9,965 bases of DNA from Candidatus Thorarchaeota archaeon (GCA_030642465.1 DAOWNS010000046.1:1-9965); one strand, 5' to 3'. Positions 1 through 6,954 are shown, counted from the stretch's first letter. A program made the numbers and translations. Notes: generated from the sequence alone by a model not told the origin.

Positions 1-420
1 GGCTTCTTGTAAGAGCTGACTCGTGTTGGGATTCCGGGTTCGACCTTTTGCCTTAAGCCGGGCCTTGGCCGCCTTGAAGACGACCGACATATACTCATCA
101 AGCTCAGTGCGCTCTTGTCGATCGAGTTTAGCCAACGCCTGAAGAGAGCGTTTGGATTTTGCGACAGAATAGTACCTAAGATCCCGCACATTCAGATGCT
201 TGAAGTTTGTGGTGAACGAATCACCGAGAATCTCCCGACCAAAGACAAAAGCTGCGCTAGTTTTGCCAGTGCCGGATGGACCGAGGAATATCATGTTAGA
301 GTAAGTGCGGGAGGTAGCTAAGTTTCTGAGGTGAGAGATGGCTTGTTCTTGACCCACGAACTTCTCCCACGAATCCGGCCTGTACTTCACACACCAGAGA
401 GGAGAATCCACAATAAGCAC
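1..420 (-). CDS. rfcS: Replication factor C small-subunit-like AAA+ ATPase (N-terminal part, cut by window edge)
   Basis: Translating the minus strand from a GTG at 420 gives 140 uninterrupted codons that run off the left edge, so only the N-terminus is present. RFC loads the PCNA sliding clamp onto DNA. Visible motifs are the RFC-type start LWCVKYRP (residues 8-15), the VGQE box (22-25) and the Walker A loop GPSGTGKT (47-54). The usual LNASDERG motif is degenerate (LNVRDLRYY, about residues 75-83). It is followed by a long basic, helical stretch instead of the short normal path to Walker B. This resembles the second, divergent small subunits (RfcC/RfcS2 type) known from haloarchaea and Methanosarcina, which is recall and not a database result. 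Another GTG at 411 is a possible start (VDSPLW). I chose 420 because a TATA-like TTATTTT is centred about 27 bases upstream, as for a leaderless transcript. Walker B and the sensor and collar domains lie outside the window. Confidence 0.85.
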   Translation of the reverse strand, partial: MLIVDSPLWCVKYRPDSWEKFVGQEQAISHLRNLATSRTYSNMIFLGPSGTGKTSAAFVFGREILGDSFTTNFKHLNVRDLRYYSVAKSKRSLQALAKLDRQERTELDEYMSVVFKAAKARLKAKGRTRNPNTSQLLQEA

Positions 421-443
421 CGTATTTGAAATCAAGTAGAGAC

Positions 444-450
444 AAAATAA
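444..450 (-). promoter_or_regulatory. Candidate TATA box for the RFC-like gene
   Basis: The minus strand reads TTATTTT here, centred about 27 bases before the GTG at 420. That is the spacing expected between an archaeal TATA box and a transcription start lying on the start codon. No Shine-Dalgarno sequence is seen, which agrees with a leaderless mRNA. The call rests on position and AT-richness only. Confidence 0.35.
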
Positions 451-531
451 GGTTGTTCCTTTTTGCGGCAATGAATCATGAAAAAACCAACAAAGCACCA
501 GTTCAGCAAGAATTGAGTAGAACCAAAAGCG

Positions 532-539
532 TCATAAAC
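532..539 (+). promoter_or_regulatory. Weak candidate TATA element for the XPB-N-like gene
   Basis: The sequence TCATAAAC lies about 45 bases before the ATG at 583. It would place transcription start near 560-565 and give a leader of about 20 bases containing a G-run (565-570) that could act as a poor ribosome binding site. This 162-base gap (421-582) separates divergent genes. Apart from the two candidate promoters I see nothing else in it. Confidence 0.25.
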
Positions 540-582
540 CATTACTTTCAAGCTGAATGGTTACGGGGGTCGGAATTCCAAG

Positions 583-2295
583 ATGCGTAAAGAGAGTCTC
601 GAGCATGAAATAGAACATATGTTTAGAGAAGATCTTGTAAAAGCATACCAGCATTGGGGAATTGATGTTTCTGGCAGCAGTACTGGGGACTCGCTTCCAA
701 AGATGCTTGCTGAGAAGATGAACGATCCTGATTCCAGAGACCGGGTGTTTCAAACATTCACTGATGGCGAAAGAGACCTTCTCGGCACTCTCGTGCTTCA
801 TGGCGGGGCCTTGAGCTATGATAGATTGAAACCATATAGAAAGATTTACAGCTACGGTCAACTGAACCAGACAGAAAGAGACCTACGCAAGAAGGGAATT
901 ATAGTCCGAAAGATGATGGCAAGGCTTACGGATTATGGAAGAGAAGTTGCAGAGTTCAAGGTTCTTGACTTCTTTCAAGTTCATTTGAAAGAGTATTTCT
1001 CAAGAAAACCAACACAGCACCCTGAGAAACCAAAAAATATCAGGTCGCTTGTGGACAAAAGAGATACACTTCTCATGGATGCATTAGTCCTTGTATCGTA
1101 CTTAGCAAAGAATGAAGTTAGACTAACTAGCTCGTGGGAGTTTCCGAAAAGAGAGATTGACCACGTTAAGAAAGCGATGTCCAAGTCCACAGAGAACAGG
1201 TTCGATCTCGTCCAGAAGATGGCAAGAAAAGCTGGCGCGTACGCGATTGTAGAAGAAGACAGAGCAGTGCCTGGAAAAGTCGAAGCTCTCTTCTCAGGGA
1301 ACCAAGATGATGTTTCACGAAGAGTACTGTTCTCGGCTCTTGGAAGAAGCAGGGCGATTTGGGCCACTCCTGATCAGCCCACCGAGTACACGCTCAATCT
1401 GATCATATGTCGCCTCAGAAACGCCACACAAGAAGAGTGGATTAGCATCACGGAGATGCGTGAATGGATACGAAGCGAGCTGTTCATTGAAGGACAACCG
1501 CTCAAGTGGATACAGGTTGATGATAGTCGCGTGAGGATGGCTCTTGAAACGCCTGTCCTCCTAGGACTTCTTGAGGCTGCCTACAAGGGAAAGAAGCTAG
1601 AAGCTGTGCGCCTGACGCAGAATGGAGAAGCTGTCATAACTGGAAAGCGGAAGCCCGAAACCGAAGGTGGGGATACCTTCATCGTTCTGCCCAATTTCGA
1701 AATTACTGTCTTCAGTTCAGAAATGGACTACTACAAGCTTTACAATTTGATGCTCTTCACTATGCCTATGAAGACGGATGTTGTTAGCACATTTCGCATT
1801 ACAGACAGATCCATCTTTCAAGCCGTTGAGGTGGGATTGCGAGAACACCATATACTGAAGTTTCTAGAGAAAGAGAGCAGCAAGCGTGTACCAAAGAATG
1901 TAATCAGGTCCATCAAAGACTGGACCTCGCAAACAACATTCGCAACTGTGTCGGACGTAATGCTCTTCGAAACTGAGAACGAGCGCGAGCTTGAGAACTT
2001 GCTTCTTATCCGTGATTTCGGCAACAGTGTTGTAAGAAGGGTAGGGCCAACTGCAGTTATTATAGCTGGAGATATGGAGAAGTTTGGAGAGAAGTTGCGC
2101 AAACACAAGTGTAACGTTAAGATTGCAGGCAAGCAAACTATCGAGAATGAAGTTTCAAAAGGAACAGCGATTACTGAACAGGTCTTGCTCTACGGAGACC
2201 AGACCGCAGATAATGTGCCTGAGAACTGTGTCGGTTGTCCTGCGATAGCGACCTGTAACCGAGTTGCTCGAAAAAAGGCGCGTGCAAGGCGGTAG
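583..2295 (+). CDS. XPB/Ssl2 N-terminal-domain-like protein without a helicase motor
   Basis: This is a 570-residue soluble protein. Residues about 342-490 match the helicase-associated XPB/Ssl2 N-terminal domain (Pfam Helicase_C_3 class). The recognisable elements, in order, are LTQNGEAV (344-351), FIVLPNFEITV (366-376), FRITDRSIFQAVEVGL (404-419) and ILKFLEK followed by VPKNVIRSIKDW (424-447). No Walker A or DEAH-type motif occurs anywhere, so it cannot be a helicase by itself. The first half (1-340) is helical and charged and may hold winged-helix-like segments (an inference). The C-terminus carries a cysteine cluster, C549-x2-C552-x5-C558, then a basic tail ending RKKARARR, suggesting metal and nucleic-acid binding. 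A TAA stop in frame upstream and no better start support the ATG at 583. The next gene starts 6 bases after the stop, so the two are probably cotranscribed. A role in transcription or repair is plausible but unproven. Confidence 0.7.
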   Translation: MRKESLEHEIEHMFREDLVKAYQHWGIDVSGSSTGDSLPKMLAEKMNDPDSRDRVFQTFTDGERDLLGTLVLHGGALSYDRLKPYRKIYSYGQLNQTERDLRKKGIIVRKMMARLTDYGREVAEFKVLDFFQVHLKEYFSRKPTQHPEKPKNIRSLVDKRDTLLMDALVLVSYLAKNEVRLTSSWEFPKREIDHVKKAMSKSTENRFDLVQKMARKAGAYAIVEEDRAVPGKVEALFSGNQDDVSRRVLFSALGRSRAIWATPDQPTEYTLNLIICRLRNATQEEWISITEMREWIRSELFIEGQPLKWIQVDDSRVRMALETPVLLGLLEAAYKGKKLEAVRLTQNGEAVITGKRKPETEGGDTFIVLPNFEITVFSSEMDYYKLYNLMLFTMPMKTDVVSTFRITDRSIFQAVEVGLREHHILKFLEKESSKRVPKNVIRSIKDWTSQTTFATVSDVMLFETENERELENLLLIRDFGNSVVRRVGPTAVIIAGDMEKFGEKLRKHKCNVKIAGKQTIENEVSKGTAITEQVLLYGDQTADNVPENCVGCPAIATCNRVARKKARARR

Positions 2296-2301
2296 GTAGT
2301 T

Positions 2302-3336
2302 GTGGCCAACTCCCTGCTTCCGGAAGCTCTAGTCGGCGAGTTTTTCGGTGTGGGGAGTGTTGGGGATTCCGACTTGAGAACCCCGGTTGAATACGTAAAA
2401 CTCTTGAAATTGCCCTATGCATTTCAAATGACGGACCTTCGGGAAGAGGACATGATACGACAGTTCGGCGCACTAGTCGATGGTTTTGAGGAGGACGACG
2501 ACTACATTCTTGATGTGGATTTGTTCGCATTCCGGGAGATGCTGCAGGATGACAGCTCTCTGCTTCCAGATGAGGAACATGCGCACAGTCTGTACAGGAT
2601 GATGGACGGTAGTCAATACGAGTTCTTCAAGACGCAGCAAACAGCTCCTGCTACGATGTGCTTCAGTACGCTGAGTAGCGATGGGAAAAGGCTTGTTTCA
2701 AAGAACATGTTCCAGTTTTATACTGCATTGATGACTAGAATAGCACGAGGTCAAGTTGAACATCTGAGCTCGCATTGCGACAACATAGTTCTTTGCCAAG
2801 ACGACCCGGCATTAGGATTCGTGATTCAGAAGATTGAGAGTGGAGAGGTTGGAGACCTCAAAGTAGATAGCATCATTCGTGCTACTGACGGAATATATCC
2901 CGCGAATGCAATTCCCAGCTACCACTATTGCGATGACTGGCGACTCTTGGAGAGGGATGGGACTCATATCTTGTGGGCCAGCACACCGAAAATTGTTCAT
3001 CTTGATCTCGTATCATATCCACCAGATACTAGCTCAGAACAGGCTGAAATGCTCAACGCCTTCATGGAAAAAGGCGGAGGTCTGGCCCTTGGAGTTCTAC
3101 CAAATGTGGATGATGGCTACTCGAAACCAGTGATTGACACATTGAAAGAGAATCTAGAGCAAGCCCTTCAGAAATTCCAAGACAGCGGTGTGAGCCTTGA
3201 ATTGCTGAGCGCCAACTCAATGCTATCAACGCAGTGTGGACTCTCGAGAGCCACTCCCAAGCTGAGTAAAGAGATTCACGAGATAAGCAATGAGTTCCCC
3301 TCGGTTTTCAGAAAGACCGTAGCTCGATTCCTTTAG
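2302..3336 (+). CDS. MetE/UroD-superfamily protein (cobalamin-independent methionine synthase-like)
   Basis: A 344-residue protein with the order of motifs of the C-terminal catalytic barrel of MetE and its archaeal relatives. An FGVGSVG start (15-21) stands where the family has a GS(L/F)P-like strand. LPYAFQMTDLREEDMIRQFG (37-56) matches the wP-Q-lp-E-Mi-Qf region. LCQDDPALG (164-172) corresponds to QxDEPAL, with Asp in place of Glu. The HYC at 208-210 gives the HxC zinc pair, GGGLALGVLPN (258-268) matches the family's GG-x4-G segment, and STQCGL (309-314) supplies the distal zinc Cys312. In MetE this zinc activates the thiol that accepts the methyl group; here the methyl donor and acceptor are unknown. 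It lacks the MetE N-terminal domain, like archaeal short forms. The GTG at 2302 follows the preceding stop by 6 bases, with a weak AGGTAG ahead. Methionine synthesis is one option; another thiol methyltransferase is equally possible. Confidence 0.72.
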   Translation: MANSLLPEALVGEFFGVGSVGDSDLRTPVEYVKLLKLPYAFQMTDLREEDMIRQFGALVDGFEEDDDYILDVDLFAFREMLQDDSSLLPDEEHAHSLYRMMDGSQYEFFKTQQTAPATMCFSTLSSDGKRLVSKNMFQFYTALMTRIARGQVEHLSSHCDNIVLCQDDPALGFVIQKIESGEVGDLKVDSIIRATDGIYPANAIPSYHYCDDWRLLERDGTHILWASTPKIVHLDLVSYPPDTSSEQAEMLNAFMEKGGGLALGVLPNVDDGYSKPVIDTLKENLEQALQKFQDSGVSLELLSANSMLSTQCGLSRATPKLSKEIHEISNEFPSVFRKTVARFL

Positions 3337-3404
3337 ACGTGCTGACATGAGTATGAAGGATAATCTTAAGAGAAGGATGCTTCGATTTGACGCTTGTCGT
3401 CAGT

Positions 3405-3410
3405 AGGTGG
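3405..3410 (+). promoter_or_regulatory. Ribosome binding site deciding the start of the seven-helix membrane protein
   Basis: AGGTGG matches the GGAGGTGAT-type archaeal Shine-Dalgarno and ends 5 bases before the ATG at 3416. An in-frame GTG at 3407 overlaps this element and would have no ribosome binding site of its own, so the ATG is preferred. Confidence 0.6.
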
Positions 3411-3415
3411 ATTTG

Positions 3416-4234
3416 ATGGCTGAAGAGAGCAAAGAACCAGGCAAAGTGATGAAGTTCATCCAAGATTACAGAATGAAGATGCTGATACCCGAGCTAATAG
3501 TTGTGTTCGTCGTCTTCTACTTGGCGGAAGAATCGCTTTACACGAATATGTACGAAAGCCTGGGCATTTGGAGTCTAATCGTGCAGCCACTGTACATGGT
3601 TCCGAGCGGGATACTCGTTCTTGTGACCGCATTCACGCTTCATGGCATCTATCCTCTGGACAACTATCACGAAGGCAAGATATCTGACCTGCCCAAGTTA
3701 GCAGTGGTTATGATTATCGTGTCATTCATTCTTCTTCCCGGCCTAGTTTTGATGCAGATGATTGGTTACTACCTAACCGAAGCGACGGAATTCATCTCGA
3801 GAAACCCATTCTGGGAACGCGTTGAAAGCATTGGAGACCTCCTATTCTACGCGGGTCCAGTGTTCTTTGTTGGGCTGCAGTGGTGGCTGTTAATACCTGT
3901 GTTCTTCCTATCACAAGGTATCGATGGAATCCACAAAATCGCTCATCATGAAACCTCAAGCGAGAAGATTACGGCGATTTTCTACTTCCTATTTCCCATC
4001 TCATTGCTGTTCTTCTTTAACCCAGTTGAGATTATGGCGATGGCGGCGGTTTCGATTCCAGCATTTGCGTTCTATTCCTACGTAAGACCATACTATACGT
4101 ATGTAACAGCAGTTCATACCTTGACGTTTGCACTTCTCGTTGTTGTCGCACTATTCCTTGCGCCATACCTTCCTCTGTTGGACCTATGGATTCCAGGGTT
4201 TATACCGCCCCACGTACCACCGCGGTTATGGTAA
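3416..4234 (+). CDS. Polytopic membrane protein, about seven transmembrane helices, unknown function
   Basis: A 272-residue protein that I do not recognise. After a charged N-terminus (MAEESKEPGK, then RMK at 19-21), hydrophobic segments lie at about residues 23-38, 52-74, 93-119, 142-165, 185-201, 203-220 and 229-252. There is no cleavable signal peptide, transporter signature or obvious catalytic motif. Two loops are distinctive: LDNYHEGKISDL (81-92) and SQGIDGIHKIAHHETSSEK (166-184), the latter with HKIAHHE, a His-rich patch that could bind metal. The C-terminus is proline-rich (PHVPPRLW). It follows the MetE-like gene by 79 bases, a gap holding an AT-rich TAATCTTAAG (3361-3370) that may be its own promoter, so operon membership is uncertain. 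Four membrane-protein genes cluster here, but the others are on the opposite strand. The start is set by the AGGTGG just upstream; a GTG at 3407 would add three residues. Confidence 0.75.
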   Translation: MAEESKEPGKVMKFIQDYRMKMLIPELIVVFVVFYLAEESLYTNMYESLGIWSLIVQPLYMVPSGILVLVTAFTLHGIYPLDNYHEGKISDLPKLAVVMIIVSFILLPGLVLMQMIGYYLTEATEFISRNPFWERVESIGDLLFYAGPVFFVGLQWWLLIPVFFLSQGIDGIHKIAHHETSSEKITAIFYFLFPISLLFFFNPVEIMAMAAVSIPAFAFYSYVRPYYTYVTAVHTLTFALLVVVALFLAPYLPLLDLWIPGFIPPHVPPRLW

Positions 4235-4332
4235 CACCCGGCTAAGCAAGTGGCTGAAGCGTTGACAATCTGAGAACCAACATTGCACGAGCAAGCACGT
4301 GAAGTCAGCATAGACTAAGATTGCATGCGCTG

Positions 4333-4350
4333 TGATGCTACTTCGCATCA
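4333..4350. repeat. Perfect 6-bp inverted repeat at the stop codon of the small membrane-protein gene
   Basis: TGATGC (4333-4338) and GCATCA (4345-4350) flank a 6-base loop, forming a short perfect hairpin that covers the TAG stop of the minus-strand gene. It lies between convergent genes, where a terminator would be expected. No T-run follows on either strand, so a terminator role is doubtful. Confidence 0.35.
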
Positions 4351-4649
4351 TCAAAGGTAGGCTTTCGCGTTGCCACGTCCTCGTCTTCCTCTCTCAGCTT
4401 GTGCTGGAATGGCCGGCCCTGGCCATAGAGTGCAGGATCAGCATCGCGAGTCTTTGACATTATCGTGCCAAAGCCGATAACTTGGACTACAACAGAAACA
4501 ATGCTGATGACAAAGACTTCAGGGAAAAATTCGTGTTCGAATAACTGTGTGAACCAGACGTAGGGGTATGCGACTGCCTGGATCGCGATTCCAGCCATCA
4601 TCATTAAGACCCATTTATTTGTCCAATTCTTTGCGACCATTAGTATCAC
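4338..4649 (-). CDS. Small two-helix membrane protein, unknown function
   Basis: A 103-residue protein with two strongly hydrophobic segments at about residues 12-33 and 43-64, joined by a short loop containing FEHEFFPE. A charged soluble tail follows (KTRDADPALYGQGRP, then a REEDEDVATRK segment). No known family is recognised. The GTG at 4649 is preceded by GAGGG at a short distance. An ATG three codons in (4640) is an equally good start and would give MVAKNWTNK. It lies downstream of two larger membrane-protein genes on the same strand, separated from the nearer by 143 bases that contain a TTTAAT element (minus strand, near 4701-4706), so it probably has its own promoter. Its hydrophobicity pattern and separate stop make it a likely real gene, although it is short. 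Confidence 0.6.
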   Translation of the reverse strand: MILMVAKNWTNKWVLMMMAGIAIQAVAYPYVWFTQLFEHEFFPEVFVISIVSVVVQVIGFGTIMSKTRDADPALYGQGRPFQHKLREEDEDVATRKPTFDDAK

Positions 4650-4792
4650 AGACCCTCGAACGGAGATTTCGGTGCAATTACCACGGAAATTCAGTCTCGC
4701 AATTAAAGATGCCTATGCCCTCACTATTGAGCTTCATTGTAATTCTTCTTGAGCTCCTTGGCAAGGATATTTGCAAAGGCACAGAAGCCCAG

Positions 4793-5773
4793 TTAGCCGC
4801 CTTCAGTCACAAGGGTATCGCTTCTGGCGTGTTCATTGCTATCTTCATCGGGAGGAGAGGTCACACTCACTCCAAGTTCTTGCAGTATCTCTTCGAGGAG
4901 TGCATCAGGGCCCTTTGCAGCCACATAAGCTTGTAGGGTTCGTTTCACAAGACCTCGCAGAGTTTCCGAAGTTACGTCGCAGGTTGTGTCGGTTTCTACG
5001 GTCCATCGACCTTCAGCTGGCTCGAAATTCATGATAGATATCGCTTTGATGAAACGGCCTAGTCTATCGATTTCTGCTTCAATCCTAGCTGCGCTCTCGA
5101 CACCGTCGATCCGAGCAACCACTGTAGGGGCGCGTATCGTATAGTATCCCCCTGCTTCACCGATGCTAATCCTGATGCCAACCCAAGAGATGCCGGGAGT
5201 ATTCCAGAAAACTCGGACTGCGGTTCTGAATTTCCTAGGCGTGCTATAAGGAAATTGCTGGCTCGCATCAGTCGACACAGCTCTGTATGTTAAGACTGAG
5301 AATGTCACGCCGAAGAGAACCTGCAATACGCCAAAGACATGCGGGATTAGGAGGAGTAGCTGAAAAGGCATGACTGTCACGAGAGCTCCGGACGATACTG
5401 CAGCGAGGAACAAGACAGTCGCAAGAAAAACCAGTTTGTAATCTATGTACGCTATGATATGCGAGTACTCTTTCGCGTACTCACGCATAACACTCTTGAA
5501 CTCCCTGTAGTCGATCTCGCGGTTGCGGTAAACCCATTCAGGGTTCGTAAATGTTGCTTGATGCTTCATGACCCAAGTGATAAACAGAATGGGAAACATC
5601 ATGCTAACAAGCAATCCCGTTGTAGTGAGAATCCATTCCATAGGATCAGAGTACAGTGTGAGGAGAACATATTGGGTCCATCCGATTGAAAAGACAACCC
5701 ACAAGAAAATAGCAGTAATCAGTATGACATAGAAGATTGTTAATGACTTGTATGTCAGCGGGGGTTCTGACAC
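4793..5773 (-). CDS. Four-helix membrane protein with C-terminal soluble domain, paralogue of the gene upstream
   Basis: A 326-residue protein of unrecognised family. Helices are predicted at about 10-32, 47-69, 113-133 and 138-163, in two pairs. Between the pairs is a hydrophilic segment (70-112) with NPEW (77-80) and many charges. Residues 164-326 form a soluble domain containing TPGIS (192-196), VVARIDG (218-224) and an amphipathic helix (IEAEIDRLGRFIKAI, 231-245), then an acidic tail. NPEW, PGIS and ARIxG occur at the same residue numbers in the neighbouring protein encoded at 5827-6831, so the two are tandem duplicates that have diverged. The start is GTG at 5773, preceded by AGAGGAG eight bases away; an upstream ATG is out of frame. 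It follows its paralogue by 53 bases and is probably cotranscribed. Which side of the membrane the soluble domain faces is not clear. Confidence 0.75.
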   Translation of the reverse strand: MSEPPLTYKSLTIFYVILITAIFLWVVFSIGWTQYVLLTLYSDPMEWILTTTGLLVSMMFPILFITWVMKHQATFTNPEWVYRNREIDYREFKSVMREYAKEYSHIIAYIDYKLVFLATVLFLAAVSSGALVTVMPFQLLLLIPHVFGVLQVLFGVTFSVLTYRAVSTDASQQFPYSTPRKFRTAVRVFWNTPGISWVGIRISIGEAGGYYTIRAPTVVARIDGVESAARIEAEIDRLGRFIKAISIMNFEPAEGRWTVETDTTCDVTSETLRGLVKRTLQAYVAAKGPDALLEEILQELGVSVTSPPDEDSNEHARSDTLVTEGG

Positions 5774-5781
5774 GACATAGA

Positions 5782-5788
5782 CTCCTCT
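5782..5788 (-). promoter_or_regulatory. Strong ribosome binding site for the GTG-started paralogue
   Basis: The minus strand reads AGAGGAG, eight bases before the GTG at 5773. It fixes that GTG as the start: the only nearby ATG (at 5779) is in another frame and reaches a stop within eight codons. Confidence 0.65.
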
Positions 5789-5826
5789 TGGAGAGAGGCT
5801 AATTGGCGGATATAAGCACTTGTGGA

Positions 5827-6831
5827 TTATTCGACCGCTATTCCCAAATTGGACAGCGTTTCTCTGGCTTCTTCGCTATCGCCTCTTATTCGAAGTGATT
5901 CCAAGAGGATCACTCCAACCGAATTCTCAGTCACGAGCTCAACATCTTTCACACCCAGCTCCTTGATGCGCGAGGGGATCGGGTTGCGAACGTAGTACCC
6001 TCCTTTGTCGTCCCCAACATACTTCCTGAAATGGCGGTCTCCAGAGAACCACCACCAAATCACTTGAGGAGAGGTATCTGACGGATATAGCCTACAGAGC
6101 GTCTTTGTAATTGCTCCGACTTCTTCAGACCAAGACTCGATGTACGCGTCCTTCTCATGACCGCTGATCCGTGCGATGACACGAGGATTTCGATAGATAT
6201 GCAATCCTGCAAATTCTGCGGCGTCCACTACCACTCGGATGTGCGAGATGCCTGGAACCTTTGACTGCTTCCGGGCTAACCATGCTGCCTCTCTGACCAG
6301 TGGCATTGTGAAATCTTCAGATGCGGAGTTTGCTGAACCGAAATACATAGCAGCGAATGACGTAAGATATACCAGTGTTAGCATGGCAGCCTCAAGCAAT
6401 GCCGCGTATTGAGATAGCCAAGGGGCTTCGTACTGAACCCATAGGGGCAATCCAAAAACGGCGATTATAAGAAGTACGGGAATGAAGAAGAACCAGAAAT
6501 TGCCAGAGGCCACTAGCCGAGTGTGATTTCGATTATGCTTCCGCACAAAGGACTTGCATTCTTCAGGCTTGAGTTGGATTGGTTCAAACTTCCATTCAGG
6601 ACGACTGTATTCGACAGCCTGTTTACCCTTCCAACCCAGAAATGCACCTATCAGTGTAGCCAACACGGGTATGCCGAGGAACCACAACAGAATCGCCATG
6701 AAGTCCATCGGCTCATGTCCAATATACGTTGAACCAGCCCAGTATCCGCTAAACAGGCTGAGTGCAGTTCCAACAACTAGCACGCCCATGACCAAGTTAA
6801 GTGAATGATAACGAATTGGTGATTCCGTCAT
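5827..6831 (-). CDS. Four-helix membrane protein with C-terminal soluble domain, first of a tandem paralogous pair
   Basis: A 334-residue protein of unrecognised family. Helices are predicted at about 12-33, 45-67, 111-131 and 142-165, at nearly the same positions as in the protein encoded at 4793-5773. Shared landmarks are the start (MTESPIRYHSL versus MSEPPLTYKSL), RPEW (77-80), VPGIS (192-196), and VIARISG (218-224). The C-terminal part differs more: this copy has a tryptophan-rich VIWWWFSGDRHF (257-268) and ends at LGIAVE. The soluble domain does not resemble a kinase, protease or nucleotide-binding fold that I can identify. The ATG at 6831 has AGAGGG about ten bases upstream (minus strand, 6841-6846). 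A TATA-like CTTTAA/TTAAAG at 6871-6876 suggests transcription of both paralogues from here. The function may be membrane sensing or a subunit of a hetero-oligomer, which is speculation. Confidence 0.75.
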   Translation of the reverse strand: MTESPIRYHSLNLVMGVLVVGTALSLFSGYWAGSTYIGHEPMDFMAILLWFLGIPVLATLIGAFLGWKGKQAVEYSRPEWKFEPIQLKPEECKSFVRKHNRNHTRLVASGNFWFFFIPVLLIIAVFGLPLWVQYEAPWLSQYAALLEAAMLTLVYLTSFAAMYFGSANSASEDFTMPLVREAAWLARKQSKVPGISHIRVVVDAAEFAGLHIYRNPRVIARISGHEKDAYIESWSEEVGAITKTLCRLYPSDTSPQVIWWWFSGDRHFRKYVGDDKGGYYVRNPIPSRIKELGVKDVELVTENSVGVILLESLRIRGDSEEARETLSNLGIAVE

Positions 6832-6870
6832 AGCGAGGCAGCCCTCTGCTCATTTCCCGTCATGCTTGCT

Positions 6871-6876
6871 CTTTAA
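6871..6876 (-). promoter_or_regulatory. Candidate TATA element for the paralogous membrane-protein pair
   Basis: TTAAAG on the minus strand lies about 40-45 bases before the ATG at 6831. It would give a leader of roughly 15-20 bases that includes the AGAGGG ribosome binding site. The support is sequence and spacing only. Confidence 0.25.
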
Positions 6877-6915
6877 GCGTTGCTGCAGGTACAATGATGC
6901 AAGGATGCTGCTTAT

Positions 6916-6931
6916 GCGGCGCAGAAGCCGC
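6916..6931. repeat. GC-rich inverted repeat between the SagB-like and membrane-protein genes
   Basis: GCGGC (6916-6920) and GCCGC (6927-6931) pair around a GCAGAA loop. It stands out as a GC-rich patch in the intergenic region 6832-7012, downstream of the SagB-like gene and upstream of the membrane pair. It could be a weak RNA hairpin or a protein-binding site. Confidence 0.3.
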
Positions 6932-6943
6932 GCATGCGATTAC

Positions 6944-6954
6944 AAAAAGAAATT
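6944..6954 (-). terminator. Candidate oligo-T terminator of the SagB-like gene
   Basis: The minus strand reads AATTTCTTTTT about 60-70 bases after the TAA stop at 7013-7015. Archaeal RNA polymerase stops at such T-tracts without a hairpin. The next gene on the same strand starts beyond it, so termination here makes sense. Confidence 0.35.

Noticed and set aside
115..321. A 68-codon plus-strand frame at the left edge.
   Set aside because: It lies entirely antisense to the RFC-like gene, whose motifs are unmistakable, and its own product resembles nothing.
3347..3406. A 19-codon open frame (MSMKDNLKRR...) ending directly before the seven-helix membrane-protein gene, resembling a leader peptide.
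   Set aside because: It has no ribosome binding site of its own, its length is expected by chance, and nothing in it suggests attenuation.
4333..4350. The short hairpin considered as a bidirectional terminator between convergent genes.
   Set aside because: No T-run follows on either strand, and the 6-bp stem is small; it is kept only as an inverted repeat.
4724..4792. In-frame extension of 22 codons after the TAA of the membrane paralogue (4793-5773), ending ELKKNYNEAQ and looking helical.
   Set aside because: An open run of 22 codons is common by chance, and the stop is TAA, not a recoded UAG or UGA with a visible signal. The paralogue ends without such a tail.
6828..6863. An 11-codon minus-strand frame (MTGNEQRAASL) whose TGA overlaps the ATG of the first membrane paralogue.
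   Set aside because: The overlap suggests translational coupling, but the likely TATA element would start transcription downstream of its ATG, and no ribosome binding site precedes it.
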